Assembly: GCA_001579985.1 (NCBI GenBank)
Contig: LRSR01012990.1
Span: 1 to 64,000 of the forward strand
Length of the DNA stretch: 64,000 nt
Reading direction: 5' to 3'
Source of the DNA: Hypsibius dujardini
Taxonomy: Eukaryota; Tardigrada; Eutardigrada; Parachela; Hypsibiidae
Under the pieces are notes generated by a model. The model had not been told where the DNA came from, made no database searches, and was given only the letters and a program-made list of their open reading frames with translations. Below, one piece after another: positions 1-9,719 of this stretch. The translations under genes were made by a program, and so were the position numbers. Each line of letters opens with the position of its first letter. Positions within the stretch are counted from its first letter, which is position 1.

Positions 1-62
1 AACCGTACTGCCGCAACCCGCGTGCTGGCACCCGCAAACCGCATCGCCAATTTTAGAACTTA

Positions 63-443
63 CTAAAATTTATCACAATTGCTATACAAAAACAAAAAGT
101 CATCCGCCTTGTTAGACTTCAGATTCGAGCGTTCGTCATCAATGCGAAAGCCGGCTTTGCTAAGCAGCCGTTCACTCAGAACACTTTCATCAGGAGTTGC
201 AGGATATTTCTTCGCCATTTTAGACAGCCCGGGAAGGTGTGTTTCGTTTGCCTTCCAAAACTCAGCTGCATGCCCAATCTGGCTTTGGCATTGAAATTGA
301 TGATATCTGGTCACTTCATCGATGTCCGTGACAACATCCAGCCGGTCTTCGTATTCCGATTTGTCAAACATGAGAAAGGATCGCTTTGCTGAAGGCCCAG
401 GGACTCGATCTGCAGAACTAGAAGGCTTTGTGATGGCAGGCAA
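63..443 (-). pseudogene. hAT transposase C-terminal fragment
   Basis: The open frame reads an FWKANETHLPGLSKMAKKYP stretch, then SERLLSKAG and a terminal FLFLYSN. This is the layout of the hAT dimerisation domain at the C-terminus of hAT DNA transposases (W..N....P.LS..A..Y, then SER.FSKAG). Only about 125 residues of the end are present. The reading frame has no ATG at its upstream edge (the first codon is TTG), and no DDE core is seen nearby, so this is a fragment of a transposase or the last exon of one. It is unrelated in detail to the second hAT remnant near 10 kb. A domesticated hAT gene is less likely given the lack of other exons. Confidence 0.75.
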
Positions 444-663
444 TTTGCTGCGAACTAAGCTGAGGATCTCTGCACATCCCTAACTTGCGGAACGGTGAGT
501 GCAGAAAGCAGGCCATTTTGTACTCAGCCTATAGAGAGTACTTACTAGTAAAAATTTTCAACAGGAGTTCAGCAAGAGTGAGCATTGCTAGATGGTCGCT
601 GTGAAATTCTTGCAGAAATTTTCTTAATTAAATATTCTGTCTGTTTGTTTCTCTGTTTCTCTG
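444..663. other. Unassigned spacer
   Basis: No gene seen. A short CTGTCTGTTTGTTTCTC-like pyrimidine stretch near 636-665 precedes the first copy of the H/C/B block. Confidence 0.5.
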
Positions 664-1146
664 TCTGAGGCTGTGTGGATGGTGTGTTGGTCCAGATAGG
701 TCGGATGATATGATTGGAAAGCTCGGTGTGTTGATTTTATTTTTTGCGGTTTCTCCTAGTCTGATGTGGATGGGAAAACGTTCGTGTTTGGGTTGGTACT
801 TGTACCATCTACTTGAGTGAATCTGCAGTTAAATTTACACTGGACAGACGCAAGGTACATGTTTACTACGTTAATCGAACCTGATTTGGGGACCCGTTCT
901 ACAACACGAGCCGAACAAACGTCATAGACCACTGGTAGTTGATAGAAAGGATTCCTCAACACACAGGAAGATTCACAATTGAGGACGACTTTTCGTTTGT
1001 TCGGTGTTGAATATTTTATATTATGATAGTTTGCATGTACTGTACATCAAATCAGGGGTTTACTTAGGGTCCTTACAAGTCGGAATCAGGCCCCCCATGA
1101 TAGGGCCAGAGGGTGGCCAAAGGAGCAAAATGCATTTTTTTCCAAC
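664..1146. repeat. H-block repeat, copy 1
   Basis: This stretch is nearly identical to 15,660-16,151. The shared part starts at GAGGCTGTGTGGATGG and runs to a stretch of T residues after AGGAGCAAAATGCAT. It contains the H exon and, at its right end, a GGGTCCTTACAAGTCGGAA...GGGCCA motif. A looser version of that motif also occurs in the plexin 5' flanks at about 21.8, 27.3, 33.3 (inverted) and 46.3 kb. Confidence 0.85.
806..931 (-). CDS. H exon 1: conserved 42-codon internal exon
   Basis: A putative internal exon read on the minus strand, coding for VYDVCSAR.VERVPKSGSINVVN and ending QCKFNCRFTQVD. It is framed by a plausible acceptor (ACTACCAG) and donor (GATG then GTACAAG). Its 126 bp and phase 1-1 boundaries make it a symmetric exon. 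Compared with the copy at 15,803-15,928, six bases differ. By hand count five of the six are synonymous and one changes Val to Phe, which suggests coding selection. It has three cysteines and lies downstream of C1 on the same strand. The rest of the gene was not found. It could be a dispersed exon of an unknown secreted protein; function unknown. Confidence 0.45.
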
Positions 1147-1179
1147 CTGACTTAGACTCAAACGTACAGTTAATTACAT

Positions 1180-1662
1180 TTAATGTAGCGGTGCAAAAGA
1201 AAAAGTTTTTATATGAGATCTTGAATCTTCATGTCGAATCTGACGATCCAATCTGACTCGAATATACCGGCGTCGGAGTCCTAGGTAGCTGACCATCAGC
1301 GTTACCGCCAAGAGGCAAAGAACGCCAACAATTGTAGCAGTTTTCCACCAAGGTCGTGCGATTATGTTCACTTTCCTGTCTCCAAATCGGATCTGACTTG
1401 ATTCTGCGGCTGTTGTTGTTGGCATAGGGTTCTCCATAGGGTTCTCCATATCAGTCGATTGGGTTGACAATTCCATGAACAGTGGACTGGGCCCGGTTTG
1501 CAGCCTAGTCTGGATTGGAGCGCCACGAGACAAAGCGAGGGAAGTGGTCAGTAGCAAGACCATGGAAAACAGAATGTACCGGGAGCATCTTCGGTTTGCA
1601 TCGCCCGGATGAGTTGGACTGAAATGGTCCAGCAATTTCAGTGGAGACATCGTGCGACACAT
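1180..1662 (-). CDS. C1: small two-hydrophobic-segment membrane protein
   Basis: A 160-residue protein not recognised from any family. From the start chosen here (MCRTMSPLKL) there is a hydrophobic segment at about 28-45 (RYILFSMVLLLTTSLALS), which could be a signal peptide or anchor. A Ser/Thr/Pro/Met stalk at about 46-95 contains the duplicated MENPMENPMP. A second hydrophobic segment at about 107-127 is followed by a very basic RRRYIRVRLDR tail. An upstream ATG at 1737 is in frame but diverges in C2, so the shared MCRT start is preferred; MSPL four codons on is also possible. The same order (signal, stalk, membrane span, basic tail) is seen in the neighbouring B gene. Copy C2 lies at 18,078-18,512 and a gutted copy at 38.2-38.4 kb. 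A cell-surface role is inferred from layout only. Confidence 0.6.
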   Translation of the reverse strand: MCRTMSPLKLLDHFSPTHPGDANRRCSRYILFSMVLLLTTSLALSRGAPIQTRLQTGPSPLFMELSTQSTDMENPMENPMPTTTAAESSQIRFGDRKVNIIARPWWKTATIVGVLCLLAVTLMVSYLGLRRRYIRVRLDRQIRHEDSRSHIKTFSFAPLH

Positions 1663-1846
1663 AATCGTGGAGACAGACAAGTCGCACCTCACCGAGCAGG
1701 CATTTACAATACAATTTTGGCTTTGCAGGGTTCTCATGGAGAAGTTTGCAACCGGAAAAGCGTGCCACTACGCAATCAACATGATAACACATGAAAGCTA
1801 GTAGTTATCAACGGGAGAACCCATTATATTATTATTGGAGACGCGC

Positions 1847-1970
1847 GGTTTAAAAACCAGTCGTTACAGTAACATTGCCGGAATGTTTTAGCGGTTAGTC
1901 TCCTTGAATTTTTATAGCTTTGTAGAAACTTTTTGTCGCGAAAAAGATCGCTAATGACTGGTTTTTAAAT
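1847..1970. repeat. Conserved foldback element, copy 1
   Basis: GGTTTAAAAACCAGTC at the left pairs with GACTGGTTTTTAAAT at the right, giving a stem of about 16-20 bp with a 90-bp loop that contains AGAAACTTTTTGTCGCG. It lies just upstream of C1 and beyond the 3' end of B1. All five B copies in the window carry it. It could be a promoter or 5' UTR element of C, a structured RNA, or a MITE fixed before the block was duplicated. Confidence 0.7.
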
Positions 1971-2255
1971 CTTGTATCTCACTAGTTTTCCTCATTTGAT
2001 TGATGGAGGGATGGTTCAAGTTATTGCGTGATTTACGCGGTACTCTGAAGGAATTTTTATCAAACATTTATGACCGGAAGTGAAATTCAAGTGATCATGG
2101 ATAATGGCACAATGCGCATATAGTGATATATATAACAATAGGAGGATTGTCATTTCGGAATTTTCAGAAGCCCTTTCAATGCATCACAGAGGGGATCACA
2201 GTTTAGAGACGAAAAAGAGAGAAAACAATATTGCTTTATATTCACGGCCAGGCGG

Positions 2256-3418
2256 TCATTTAGACTTGCGAAGAGGCTTGTGGCGAGCACGCAGGCTCTG
2301 CGTGTTATTGCGCTTGCGCCGACGGCAACATTTACAATACACAACGCACCCGATGACCACAGCGCCAAAAATAACCACCGCCCACGCAATCCAATCGTAA
2401 ATGGATTGTGAAGCTGGTATTCCACCCGTTCGAGATGAAGTCATTGAAGCTGGAGATGATGCCAAGATGGTGGTCATGTCTGTTGGCGTATCAGTCGTGG
2501 CATCGGTGGACGGTGATGTTTCCGATACCGCCGCGCTCACTGGGATCTCAGTTTTGTCTCCGTAAACCAGTTTAAACCCCCGAGAACAGTCGCGAGAAGA
2601 GACCGGGGAGCTGCAGCAGTAGACGTCAGCGCTGAGGGACACGTTTTCCAGTAACGCCTGTGGGTACCAGTACCATGGCGGAAATGCCGTTGCAGTTTCC
2701 TGTGGGTAGTTTTGATTAGACCAAGCTTTTGAATTTAAATTAAAATCAGCACATGACAAAGTATGCTGTTGAATTAAATTAAAAATGATTCGATTAATTT
2801 AACAAAGTTTTCTATTGCAAATTAAATCATCTTTAATTTTTTGTTTGCAATACAAAACGACGTTTTCCGGTGTTTGAAATTAATTCTGAATTACATTCAT
2901 TTGCAAAAAAGTACAAATCCACAAGTAAAAAGGCGTCTGATTTTGAATGAAATGAATAATAATTTCTTTTAAGGCATAAAGCGTATGCTAACCAATTCCA
3001 ATCACTATTTGTATTAGTCCAAAAACAACTCTACCTGCGGGTTCTCCACGAATGTTTCTGGAACGTCCAGATTAATTGAAATGTCCCCGAAGCCGATCAC
3101 GGTGCTGTTGAGCTGTCGCAACCATATACTGTCCGCTTTGCAGAAGTAGAAGTTGTGTCCGCTCTGACAAGCCAGGATCTGCTCGTAGTCATGACCGACC
3201 GGAAAGGCGTGCCGTTCCTTATGGAAGGAAACCAAAATGCCATTCCTCACCTGCCTGATCTGTTTCTCGTCATGTTCCGATCTTGGGCCAGCTTGTTCCA
3301 TTTCAGCGCAACTGATGCCGTTTATCCTTGTGGAAGGGTTGGAATTCATAGTCAAAACGGATTGGAGAGAGAGCATCACAGTCACAGATATGATAATCAT
3401 GGGATGGCGACTTTTCAT
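2256..3418 (-). CDS. B1: two-exon type I membrane protein with mucin-like stalk
   Basis: Exons 3418-3035 and 2699-2256 encode 275 residues. The donor is CAG|GTAGAG and the acceptor CCCACAG, phase 0. Residues 1-23 look like a signal peptide. The first exon holds a Cys-bearing ectodomain (SCAEMEQAGPR; later ACQSGHNFYFC and a Trp). Exon 2 opens with FPPWYWYPQ and ADVYCCSSP, RDCSRGF and LVYGDKT. A stalk of Ser/Thr/Asp/Met repeats follows (about 179-228), then a membrane span at about 230-249 and a 25-residue tail rich in Cys, Arg and Lys. No family was recognised. The ACQ.GH.FYFC...IW pattern faintly recalls a sushi domain, but the cysteine count does not fit well. With B5 this is one of the two clearly whole copies. 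A secreted or surface ligand/receptor role is inferred. Confidence 0.75.
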
Positions 3419-3876
3419 TTTAAAAAAGATATTCTGTCAGGATAGCGTTTTTAATGAAGGAACGCAGTAGCTGAGGAAAAGTAATTGGGATTTTACGACT
3501 AATGAAGAATCATTATGATTGCCGCTCTTTATTAGTTGGGTAAGCACAGAAACGTATGTGCCGGTCGGACCCTGACTCGGTGGTGTTCGCTTCCCCGGGT
3601 CCGCATTATTAATTGCGTCTGGGACGTGGAAAATGTCGTGTCGTCATTAATCGATCCACAGTGTACGGACTGAACTGTTACGTTAATAAAACAATAGTGT
3701 GCTCGCGGACTCTAGACTTCAATTTTTCAGTCACAAGCAGCCATCATACATGACTAAAGGGCAACTTCTCTTGATTAGTCCGCCATTGTGTGCCCTACTA
3801 TCTTTTCTTTTTCCGTTTATCTGTCTGACGAATAACTGGATAAAATAATTAATTATTTTATTACTAAAATAACAGA
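3419..3876. other. B1 upstream region
   Basis: The first 80 bp (to AACGCAGTAG) match the region upstream of B5 at 40.39-40.45 kb. The rest, including an AT-rich TTATTTTATTAC stretch near 3855, shows no gene. A promoter for B1 should lie here, but no TATA-like box stands out. Confidence 0.4.
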
Positions 3877-4042
3877 TATGATGTCACACCCGCTTCGATG
3901 AGGCATCAAACCCCAGCTGACAGTGTTTGACATTGGGGCGTTTCGTGTCATTTCAGGCACGAACGGCCAAGGATCTCTTTTCTCTTTTCCGCGGCAAACA
4001 CCAATTTTCCGACTACCCAAGGCCTATACAGAAACCAAATTT
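3877..4042 (+). pseudogene. D remnant: 3' end of Gly/Tyr-rich gene
   Basis: ATGATGTCACACCCGC, the conserved intron 3 and the TCATTTCAG|GCACGAACGG acceptor of the D genes are recognisable. They are followed by a copy of exon 4 that has lost about 10 bp after CAAGGATCT. The repeat-bearing exon 2 is absent. It matches 31,501-31,677 of D1. This is a dead 3' fragment of the D family, lying to the left of a plexin exon 1 remnant, as D1 lies left of the complete plexin-like gene. Confidence 0.75.
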
Positions 4043-4395
4043 AAAATTGAATAGCTCCATTAACTATCTTTTTATGCTTTCATTCATGTTTCATTTATGT
4101 TTGAACAATCAATCATGCCTGCTCCAATTGATTCTGAAGCGAGGGGCGTCACCTTGGCCCACCATCAGAACGGCCATTCTAAAAAAAATAGTCGATGCTT
4201 TGTTTGACCTGGGCTTTACGGTTTCGAAGTCTACTGTCACTCGTGTTATCACGGAATTTTTCCGTCTTTATAGTTTATCATACGCCATGGTGTAATACCA
4301 GTACTCGTACGAGTTTTGTGAGCGTCACAAGTTCTTGTGGGTCGATTGCTGACTTGAAGATCTAGATCTAAGACTAAATCTGGAAGCAACAACGC
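4043..4395. other. D downstream flank copy
   Basis: Parts match the D1 downstream region at 31.7-32.15 kb (the TTTTTATGCTTTC stretch, then CGCCATGGTGTAATAC and CGTACGAGTTTTG). Between them is 4,110-4,250, which includes GTCACTCGTGTTATC and is not seen elsewhere in the window. No gene supported. Confidence 0.45.
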
Positions 4396-4946
4396 CCCAA
4401 CATGATGTTTCGGATGAAGGAAGATTGCACCTGCAGTCGTTTATTCTTCGAGTTGTTGTTTTTGCGACCGGGTGGTTGATAGCTTTCAAGTCGACCTTGC
4501 TTTTTCGATATCTGTTTTATGATAAGCTAAATCATACAGGACCGACTCCAGCAAAGAACCAGCCAATACGGTCCCGGCCACGTATACGATATCGTGTCGC
4601 TTAACTGATGATTATGCGAGAGAGTGTTTGCTTGGTATTGTTGCATCGCTATCTGAACTCAATTTTGACCTAAATAATTAGGTCGCTGTTGGGCATCTCG
4701 CCTGCCGAGATGGCGCAATCAACCCCTAAATATTACGGTACGGCATCCAATCGAGAACCACTTGTACAAATTGTATTACTGCACATTTTTATACATGCAA
4801 TTATGGATTTACTGTACTCTTCTCTTCCGGAGTAAGCTAGGGTCATAATTTAGTACTAGTACGACCACAGTATATGTACCCCATACCGAATCATTTTCGG
4901 GCAGTCTTTCTTCATCCGAAAACATCATGTTGGGGCCGGCACTAGT
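4396..4946. repeat. Plexin-flank repeat bounded by inverted repeats
   Basis: The interior (CTGCAGTCGTTTATTC ... GCGACCGGGTGG ... TCTTCCGGAGTAAGCTAG) is the repeat that forms the 5' flank of the P genes. Here its two ends carry about 35 bp in inverted orientation: CCCCAACATGATGTTT followed by CGGATGAAG at the left, and the reverse complement at 4,908-4,940. It may be a small DNA transposon or a product of inversion. The right end abuts a P exon 1 remnant. Confidence 0.5.
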
Positions 4947-5205
4947 GCTGGGCCTGTCCACCGTGTTGCTGATGACCACTTATGACTGCCGAGTCCTCCA
5001 AAGTTCCCCGCTTGATGGAGGTCCGCCGATGTGGTGCTTAGTGAAGACATCGGGTTTTACCTCGTTTGCCGAGGCAATAGCTCGACACCAGTTGTGTTGA
5101 ATGCGTCATTGCATGATCTACCACACAATGCGAGCCGATGGACAAGCAAGGTGAGTCTTGGCAGTGGCCACGGCATTCATTTTACCCTCCTCCCTAATTG
5201 AGGAA
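4937..5205 (+). pseudogene. P remnant a: plexin-like exon 1
   Basis: The sequence follows exon 1 of the intact P gene at 33,690-33,960: ALVLGLSTVLL, DIGFYLVCRGN, TPVVLNAS, then a donor region GCAAGGTGAGTCTTGG and the sequence after it. The start codon region is replaced by the flank repeat. A base loss near GGAGGTCCGCC breaks the frame. It is fused downstream, through intron 1 sequence, to an inverted MANBA fragment. The same fusion occurs at 28.1-28.9 kb. Confidence 0.75.
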
Positions 5206-5469
5206 ACGACATATAAGCCACCTACATTTTTGCTTTTTAAAGTTTCGAGTTAGCTGCTGACGCTGCTGGAAATACGTGTTTTACTATAGAGTAATGTTAG
5301 TTAGTTAGTTGCCAAAGTTAGTTGCTATTACCGATTGTAAGATTTGACTCCCTAATAATCCTGTTGAGTAGCAAGTCCTCCTCATTTAAAGACAATTAGA
5401 GCCCCACTTGCGTTTTTACTTCTACCTGAATATGTCACCAACAAGGCCCAGTAGCACCATGGCTATTTT

Positions 5470-5834
5470 TACCCTTAGGATCTTCGCTGAGGGTTCCATT
5501 TTTCACCAAATCTGTTTAAATGCTCCCTGGTACTTGAGCGGCATAAGCGGAAGCGTCTGCAAATGGAAGCAAGAGAAGGTACGATACCTGTGTTTTCATC
5601 TTGGTTAATGATTGATTTGGCTGCAGGCATTATTTGGAACTTGCTTTTTGAACCTGAACGGACTAGCCATTCTCCATTGAGACCCAGAATAGAGTTAGCC
5701 TTGATGCCATCAACAGCAAAGATTAGAACAACAAATTGCTGCAAATTGATCCACATTACAATCAGCGGGATTTTTCACGGGATTACAGTTATTAAGCAAA
5801 ACGTATGCACTGGCTGCCGGGTGGAATTTCATAT
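5470..5834 (-). pseudogene. Dead copy of beta-mannosidase 5' end
   Basis: Read on the minus strand from ATG at 5756, this gives MWINLQQFVVLIFAVDGIKAN and NGEWLVRSG, followed by the region of intron 1 and exon 2 (LCRSSTREHLNRFGEKWN in a shifted frame). It mirrors 52,402-52,690 of the real gene. The intron 1 donor is GCAAGT instead of GTAAGT. Exons 3-8 are absent, so it cannot make the enzyme. Its upstream flank holds the MITE at 5,835-6,428. Confidence 0.85.
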
Positions 5835-6428
5835 ATGGCGTGAATTTTATAGAAACCCGCCAGTTAAAAATTTTTGAGAAAAGTAAGTTTGCACTATTTT
5901 CTGACAGAGGGGTGAATGTCCAAAATTTTGAGTGCTTGGTTATACAATTTGGACCGGAAGTAACAAAGTAACGGAATGGTAACCAAGCACTAGACCAAAA
6001 ACGACTTTTTCGAGAAAACAGCCTTCAAAGATTTCAGCCTTTAGATAACAATAATTTTTCTCCCTCTGATCCGAAAATCAAAACAGTTTTAATTGCAACG
6101 ATGAACACTATCGTGAACAAAAACCGTCGTTTTTCACTCAATCGGTATGGTACCTGTAAATTAAATTAGTTTTGACCAGTTTCCAGTTGCAGAGCGTTGT
6201 GCACTGTGCAATTGTGCTGTAGAAAAGTGCCATCTGCGCCAACTCGGTTTCCGAAAAACCGTTCGACATTTTGTATTTTTTTAAACGCTTAGGGGTAGAG
6301 GGGTGTTTTCTCCTAACTATTAGCTGGATAATTTGTTTTTGATGATTTGTCAGCAAACGTCAGTTACACTCGATTTCTGACTAAGTGGAAAAAAGTGTAA
6401 CTGGCGGTTTTCTATAAAATTCACGCCA
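5835..6428. mobile_element. MITE with TGGCGTGAATTTTATAGAAA ends, copy 1
   Basis: Both ends carry TGGCGTGAATTTTATAGAAA and CCGCCAGTTA as terminal inverted repeats of about 32 bp. The element is flanked by CATAT at each side, a likely 5-bp target duplication. The uninterrupted sequence (CATATATATT on the minus strand) is present at 52,316-52,331 upstream of the real beta-mannosidase, so the insertion is direct to see. The interior holds no open transposase frame. A diverged second copy in the other orientation is at 43,289-43,904. Confidence 0.85.
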
Positions 6429-6593
6429 CATATTAAAAAACCTACAGCGAGCATTCTGTTCTGCAGATGCTTCAAGCGCTTTGTTCGAGGAATATAATAG
6501 TGTACAGTTTTACCATTTTAATGTAACGAGATTTCATCAAACTGCCACATATATGTATACAAGGTACATAGAAACATGGACTATGCCGTACCT
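6429..6593. other. MANBA upstream/D intron junction
   Basis: CATATTAAAAAACCTACAGC continues the copy of MANBA upstream sequence, which then changes near 6,500 into intron 1 of the D family (CAAACTGCCACAT...TGTATACAAG). Confidence 0.5.
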
Positions 6594-6654
6594 CTATGCA
6601 GATGGACCATTACTAGCAATATCACACCAAAAAGGGCGGCAATTAGACTCATGA
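6594..6654 (-). pseudogene. D remnant: signal-peptide exon
   Basis: On the minus strand the sequence follows D exon 1 (ATGAGTCTAATTGCCGCC for MSLIAAL, then FGVILL and VMVHLHRG), with the GGTACGG donor. The conserved TATATAAA promoter box lies about 150 bp upstream near 6,800. Exon 2 with the GGYN repeats is missing, so only the promoter and leader survive. Confidence 0.75.
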
Positions 6655-7530
6655 TGAAGCAATTATGTTGATCAGCACTGTTCTTCGGAGTGGCGATTCA
6701 ACAACGAACAGATGCTATTCGAAGAACCTTTGAAAGGTTTATGGAGGTGGAGAGAAGACTTCTTCGGTTGGAGGATGTGTTGAACGTCAGACTTTTCGCT
6801 TTATATATCGTACTAGTCTGTAACTATCCGGACCAAAAAGAAAAGTCCACTTGTGCATGGTCTGGGAAACGGAATTATAAAAACTATATTTACAGGTATG
6901 AGGAATGATATTGGTGCATTTGGATTTTATCGATTTCCGGCCACTTGGGCAATCGAACTGCGTTTTGGTGAACTGTTCAGATCCTCGATGAGTGTGCGAT
7001 ATTTCCGCTTTTAACAGGCGGAGTCAGGAATCAGATGGCAGGTCTTGTATGTATGATCACGATTCCATTATTATTATTCGCCCGCTATCATTCAATTTCA
7101 ACTACATATTTACGGCGATTTTTGGATTTTTGTAGTACTAGTGTCAGCCCTGTTCCCTCCAATTACTTAATCACTCCAAGTTATTTTTGTTTTCGCTTGA
7201 GCATGCAATACGTAATCAAGTTCGATGGGATAAGTGCAGACATATTAAAAGGGTTTCTATAATACCATCATTTAAGGTTAGGTAAAGGTTCCGATTATTG
7301 GCGCGAGAAGGAACACAAGTGCCGAACGATTCGCCACAAGCAAGAGTAAGATCTTTAAAGCTCACAGGTGCCGCCACGGAGGCCGGCTCAAAATTTAGCC
7401 TCAAAGCCATCCGTCACACTCAGCTTAAATTGAAATTTTCACCCCTTACCCGCGGCACCTGGGCGCCGGACAAAGTAGAGAACTTGTCAGCCCAGCTCAG
7501 AAACCGATATGGTGCTTTCTCTACCCTTTT
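6655..7530. repeat. Copy of D-E intergenic region
   Basis: From the D promoter, through GATCACGATTCCATTATTATT, CAGCCCTGTTCCCTCCAATTA and GAAGGAACACAAG.TGCCGAACGAT, this matches 49.8-50.88 kb and, inverted, 29.75-30.78 kb. It is the region between the divergent D and E genes. E itself is absent here; the sequence runs into the LVDLTNEW exon instead. Confidence 0.7.
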
Positions 7531-7534
7531 CTCT

Positions 7535-7690
7535 CTATCCGCCCCTGGTTGACCTAACTAATGAATGGTCTCTGGGCCAACTTCAGCGTGTCTTGCATTC
7601 TGATGAAATGAGGCTGCTGTTGTGGAGAAGTTTCAAACCGCAGGAAGGAGAAGCCGAAATTCTGCTTCTCACGCACCCGATGGATCATCC
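7535..7690 (+). CDS. LVDLTNEW exon, copy 1 (partial gene)
   Basis: An open segment reads PPLVDLTNEWSLGQLQRVL, then LLLWRS, KPQEGEAEIL and HP.DHP. The copy at 38,040-38,210 keeps the frame with about 12 base differences, half of them synonymous and most of the others conservative (His/Tyr, Met/Leu, Met/Ile). That suggests it descends from a coding exon. No signal peptide, start or partner exon was found and no family recognised. It sits at the right edge of the copied D-E intergenic region in both places. It may be a fragment of a gene outside the window. Confidence 0.35.
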
Positions 7691-7779
7691 GTGTTCCCAT
7701 TCGGCGTTCGCAATGCCAAAAGGAATAAAACCTTTACTTCCTCTGAAATTGGTTCTCGAGTTTGATTAAGTGTTAAGAG

Positions 7780-8040
7780 ACCCGGAAGTGTTATGAGCAG
7801 GGAGTGGTAGAACATGATCGGTCAACCGATGAGACCAACCATGGGAGAACGGATGCGCGCATCATTAACATTAAGTAAGTGTCCTTAGTTTCAATTATTA
7901 CTGGAGACGCGAGGTTTAAAACCAGTCGTTACAGTACCGATGCTTTCGAAAGCAGTTGTAGCGGTCAGTCTCCTTAATTTTTCATGGCTTTGCAGAAACT
8001 TTTTGTCGCGAAAAAAATCGCTAATGACTGGCTTTTAAAT
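7780..8040. repeat. Foldback element copy 2 with flank
   Basis: The segment 7,780-7,900 matches 38,620-38,730 (GGGAGTGGTA.GACATGATCGG). It is followed by the foldback at about 7,913-8,040: GGTTTAAAACCAGTC at the left and GACTGGCTTTTAAAT at the right, with the same loop. Confidence 0.7.
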
Positions 8041-8285
8041 CTTGTATCTTACTAGTTTTTCTCATTCGATTTGACGGAGGGTGGTTCAAGTTATCACGTG
8101 ATTTACACAGTACTCTGAAAGGGATTTTTATCAGACATTTATGACCAGAAGTGTAACTCAAGTGATCATGTGTAATGGCACCATGCGCGTATGCTGAGAT
8201 CTTAACAAAAGTGGGAGCATTGTCAGAAGCTCTTTTAATGCAGGACGGGATCACAGTCGACAGGCGAAAAAAAGAGAAAACAGTA

Positions 8286-8417
8286 CTGTACTGTCTCAAT
8301 AATTTGGTGCTGCTTTTTGGACCCACCCGTACATTATGACTGCACACACTGTGCTTCACTGCAGTCATAATATACGGGGGATCTAAAATGTAGCACCAAA
8401 TGATTGAGATAGTACAG
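8286..8417. mobile_element. 130-bp hairpin MITE in B2 3' region
   Basis: CTGTACTGTCTCAATAATTTGGTGCT pairs with AGCACCAAATGATTGAGATAGTACAG, and the pairing continues inward through TATGACTGCA/TGCAGTCATA. The whole segment is a near-perfect foldback. The matching 3' region of B5 (AAACAGTAATTGC at about 39,119) lacks it. The target duplication could not be resolved by eye. Confidence 0.75.
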
Positions 8418-8431
8418 TCATTGCTTCGTAC

Positions 8432-9695
8432 TCACGGACAGACGGGCGTTTCGTTTTGGTCAGCGGGCTCGTAGACACCACCCCAACGGCAGTTGCAGGG
8501 ACGGCAATATTTCCACCACAAAACGAACCCGAAGACCACAAGAACGACATCGGCAAACACCAACCCCGCAATCAAAACGTAATTAGATTGTTGCGCTGGT
8601 ATTCCACCCGTTTGAGTTGAAGTCATTGAAGCCGGAGAAGATGTCAGCATGGTTGTCATGTCTGTTGGCGCATTAGTTGTTGTATTGATGGACGATAATA
8701 ATTCCGATACCCCCGCGGTCACCACCCCCACAATCCAACTGCGATTGAATTGTTGAGCTGGTATTCCATCCGTTTGAGGTGAAGCCATTGAAGCCGGAGA
8801 AGATTTCAGCATGGTGGTCATGTCTGTTGGCGTATCATTCGTGGCATCGGTGGACGGTGATGTTTCCGATACCGTCACAGTTACGGGGATCGGATTGGTT
8901 TTATCTCCGTAAACCAGTTCAAACCCGCGAGAACAATCGCGAGGAAGGACCGGGGAGCGGCAGCAGTAGACGTCAGCGCTGAGCGAGATATCTCCCAGCC
9001 ATGCCTGTGGGTACCAGTACCATGGCGATAATGCCGTTGCAGTGTCTTATAGGTAGTTTTGCTTAGATCAAGCTTTTGAGTTTAAATTAAATTAAAAATT
9101 AGACATGACAAAGTCTGATGTTGAATTAATTGAAAATGATTTAATTATTTTAACACATTTTTTTTATATAATTTACATTACATTACAAATCCACAGGTAA
9201 AAAGGCGTCTGCTTTTGAATTAAATGAATAATAATTTCTTTTAAGATATAAAGCGTATGCTGGCCAATTTCAATCAGTACTTATAATAATAAAAAAAAAC
9301 TCTACCTGCGGGTTCTCCACGAATGTTCCTGGGCCGCCCTGGTTAATTAAAATGCCCCCGAAGCCAGTCGCTGTGCTGCCGAGCTGTCGCAACCATATAC
9401 TGTCCGCGTTGCAGAAGTAAAAGGTGTGTCCGCGCTGACAAGCCAGGATCTGCTCGTAGTTATGACCGACCGGAAAGGCGTGCTGTTCCTTGTGGAAGGG
9501 AACCAGAATGCCGCTCTTCACCTGTCTGATCTGTTTCTCGTCTTTTTCCGATCTTGGGCCAGCTTGTTCCATTTCAGCGCAACCGATAACGTTTATCCTT
9601 GTGGGAGGGGTGGAATTTATGGTCATGACGGGTTGGAGAGAGAGGATCGCAGTCACCAATATGGTAATCATGGGCAAGGGATGGTGGTTTTTCAT
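8432..9695 (-). CDS. B2: stalk-duplicated B family copy, splice acceptor altered
   Basis: Exon 1 (9695-9306, 130 codons) is open, with a signal peptide, GCAEMEQAGPR and ACQRGHTFYFC. Exon 2 (about 9049-8432) is open: WYWYPQAWL, DVYCCRSP, RDCSRGFELVYGDKT. It then carries two rounds of the TDMTTML.SSPASM stalk with remnants of a first membrane segment between them, a final span (VLIAGLVFADVVLVVFGFVLWW) and a Cys/Trp tail. The acceptor, CCCACAG in B1 and B4, is changed here to CTATAAG. The only AG is one base further in, which would shift the frame unless another site is used. B2 is therefore either a recent pseudogene or alternatively spliced. The extended stalk is unique in the family. Confidence 0.55.
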
Positions 9696-9719
9696 TTTAA
9701 GAATGATAGATATATAAAG

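Noticed and set aside
756-962. A complete 68-residue small protein starting MLRNPF
   Set aside because: The start region differs between the two copies while the part between the splice sites is conserved, so an internal exon fits better.
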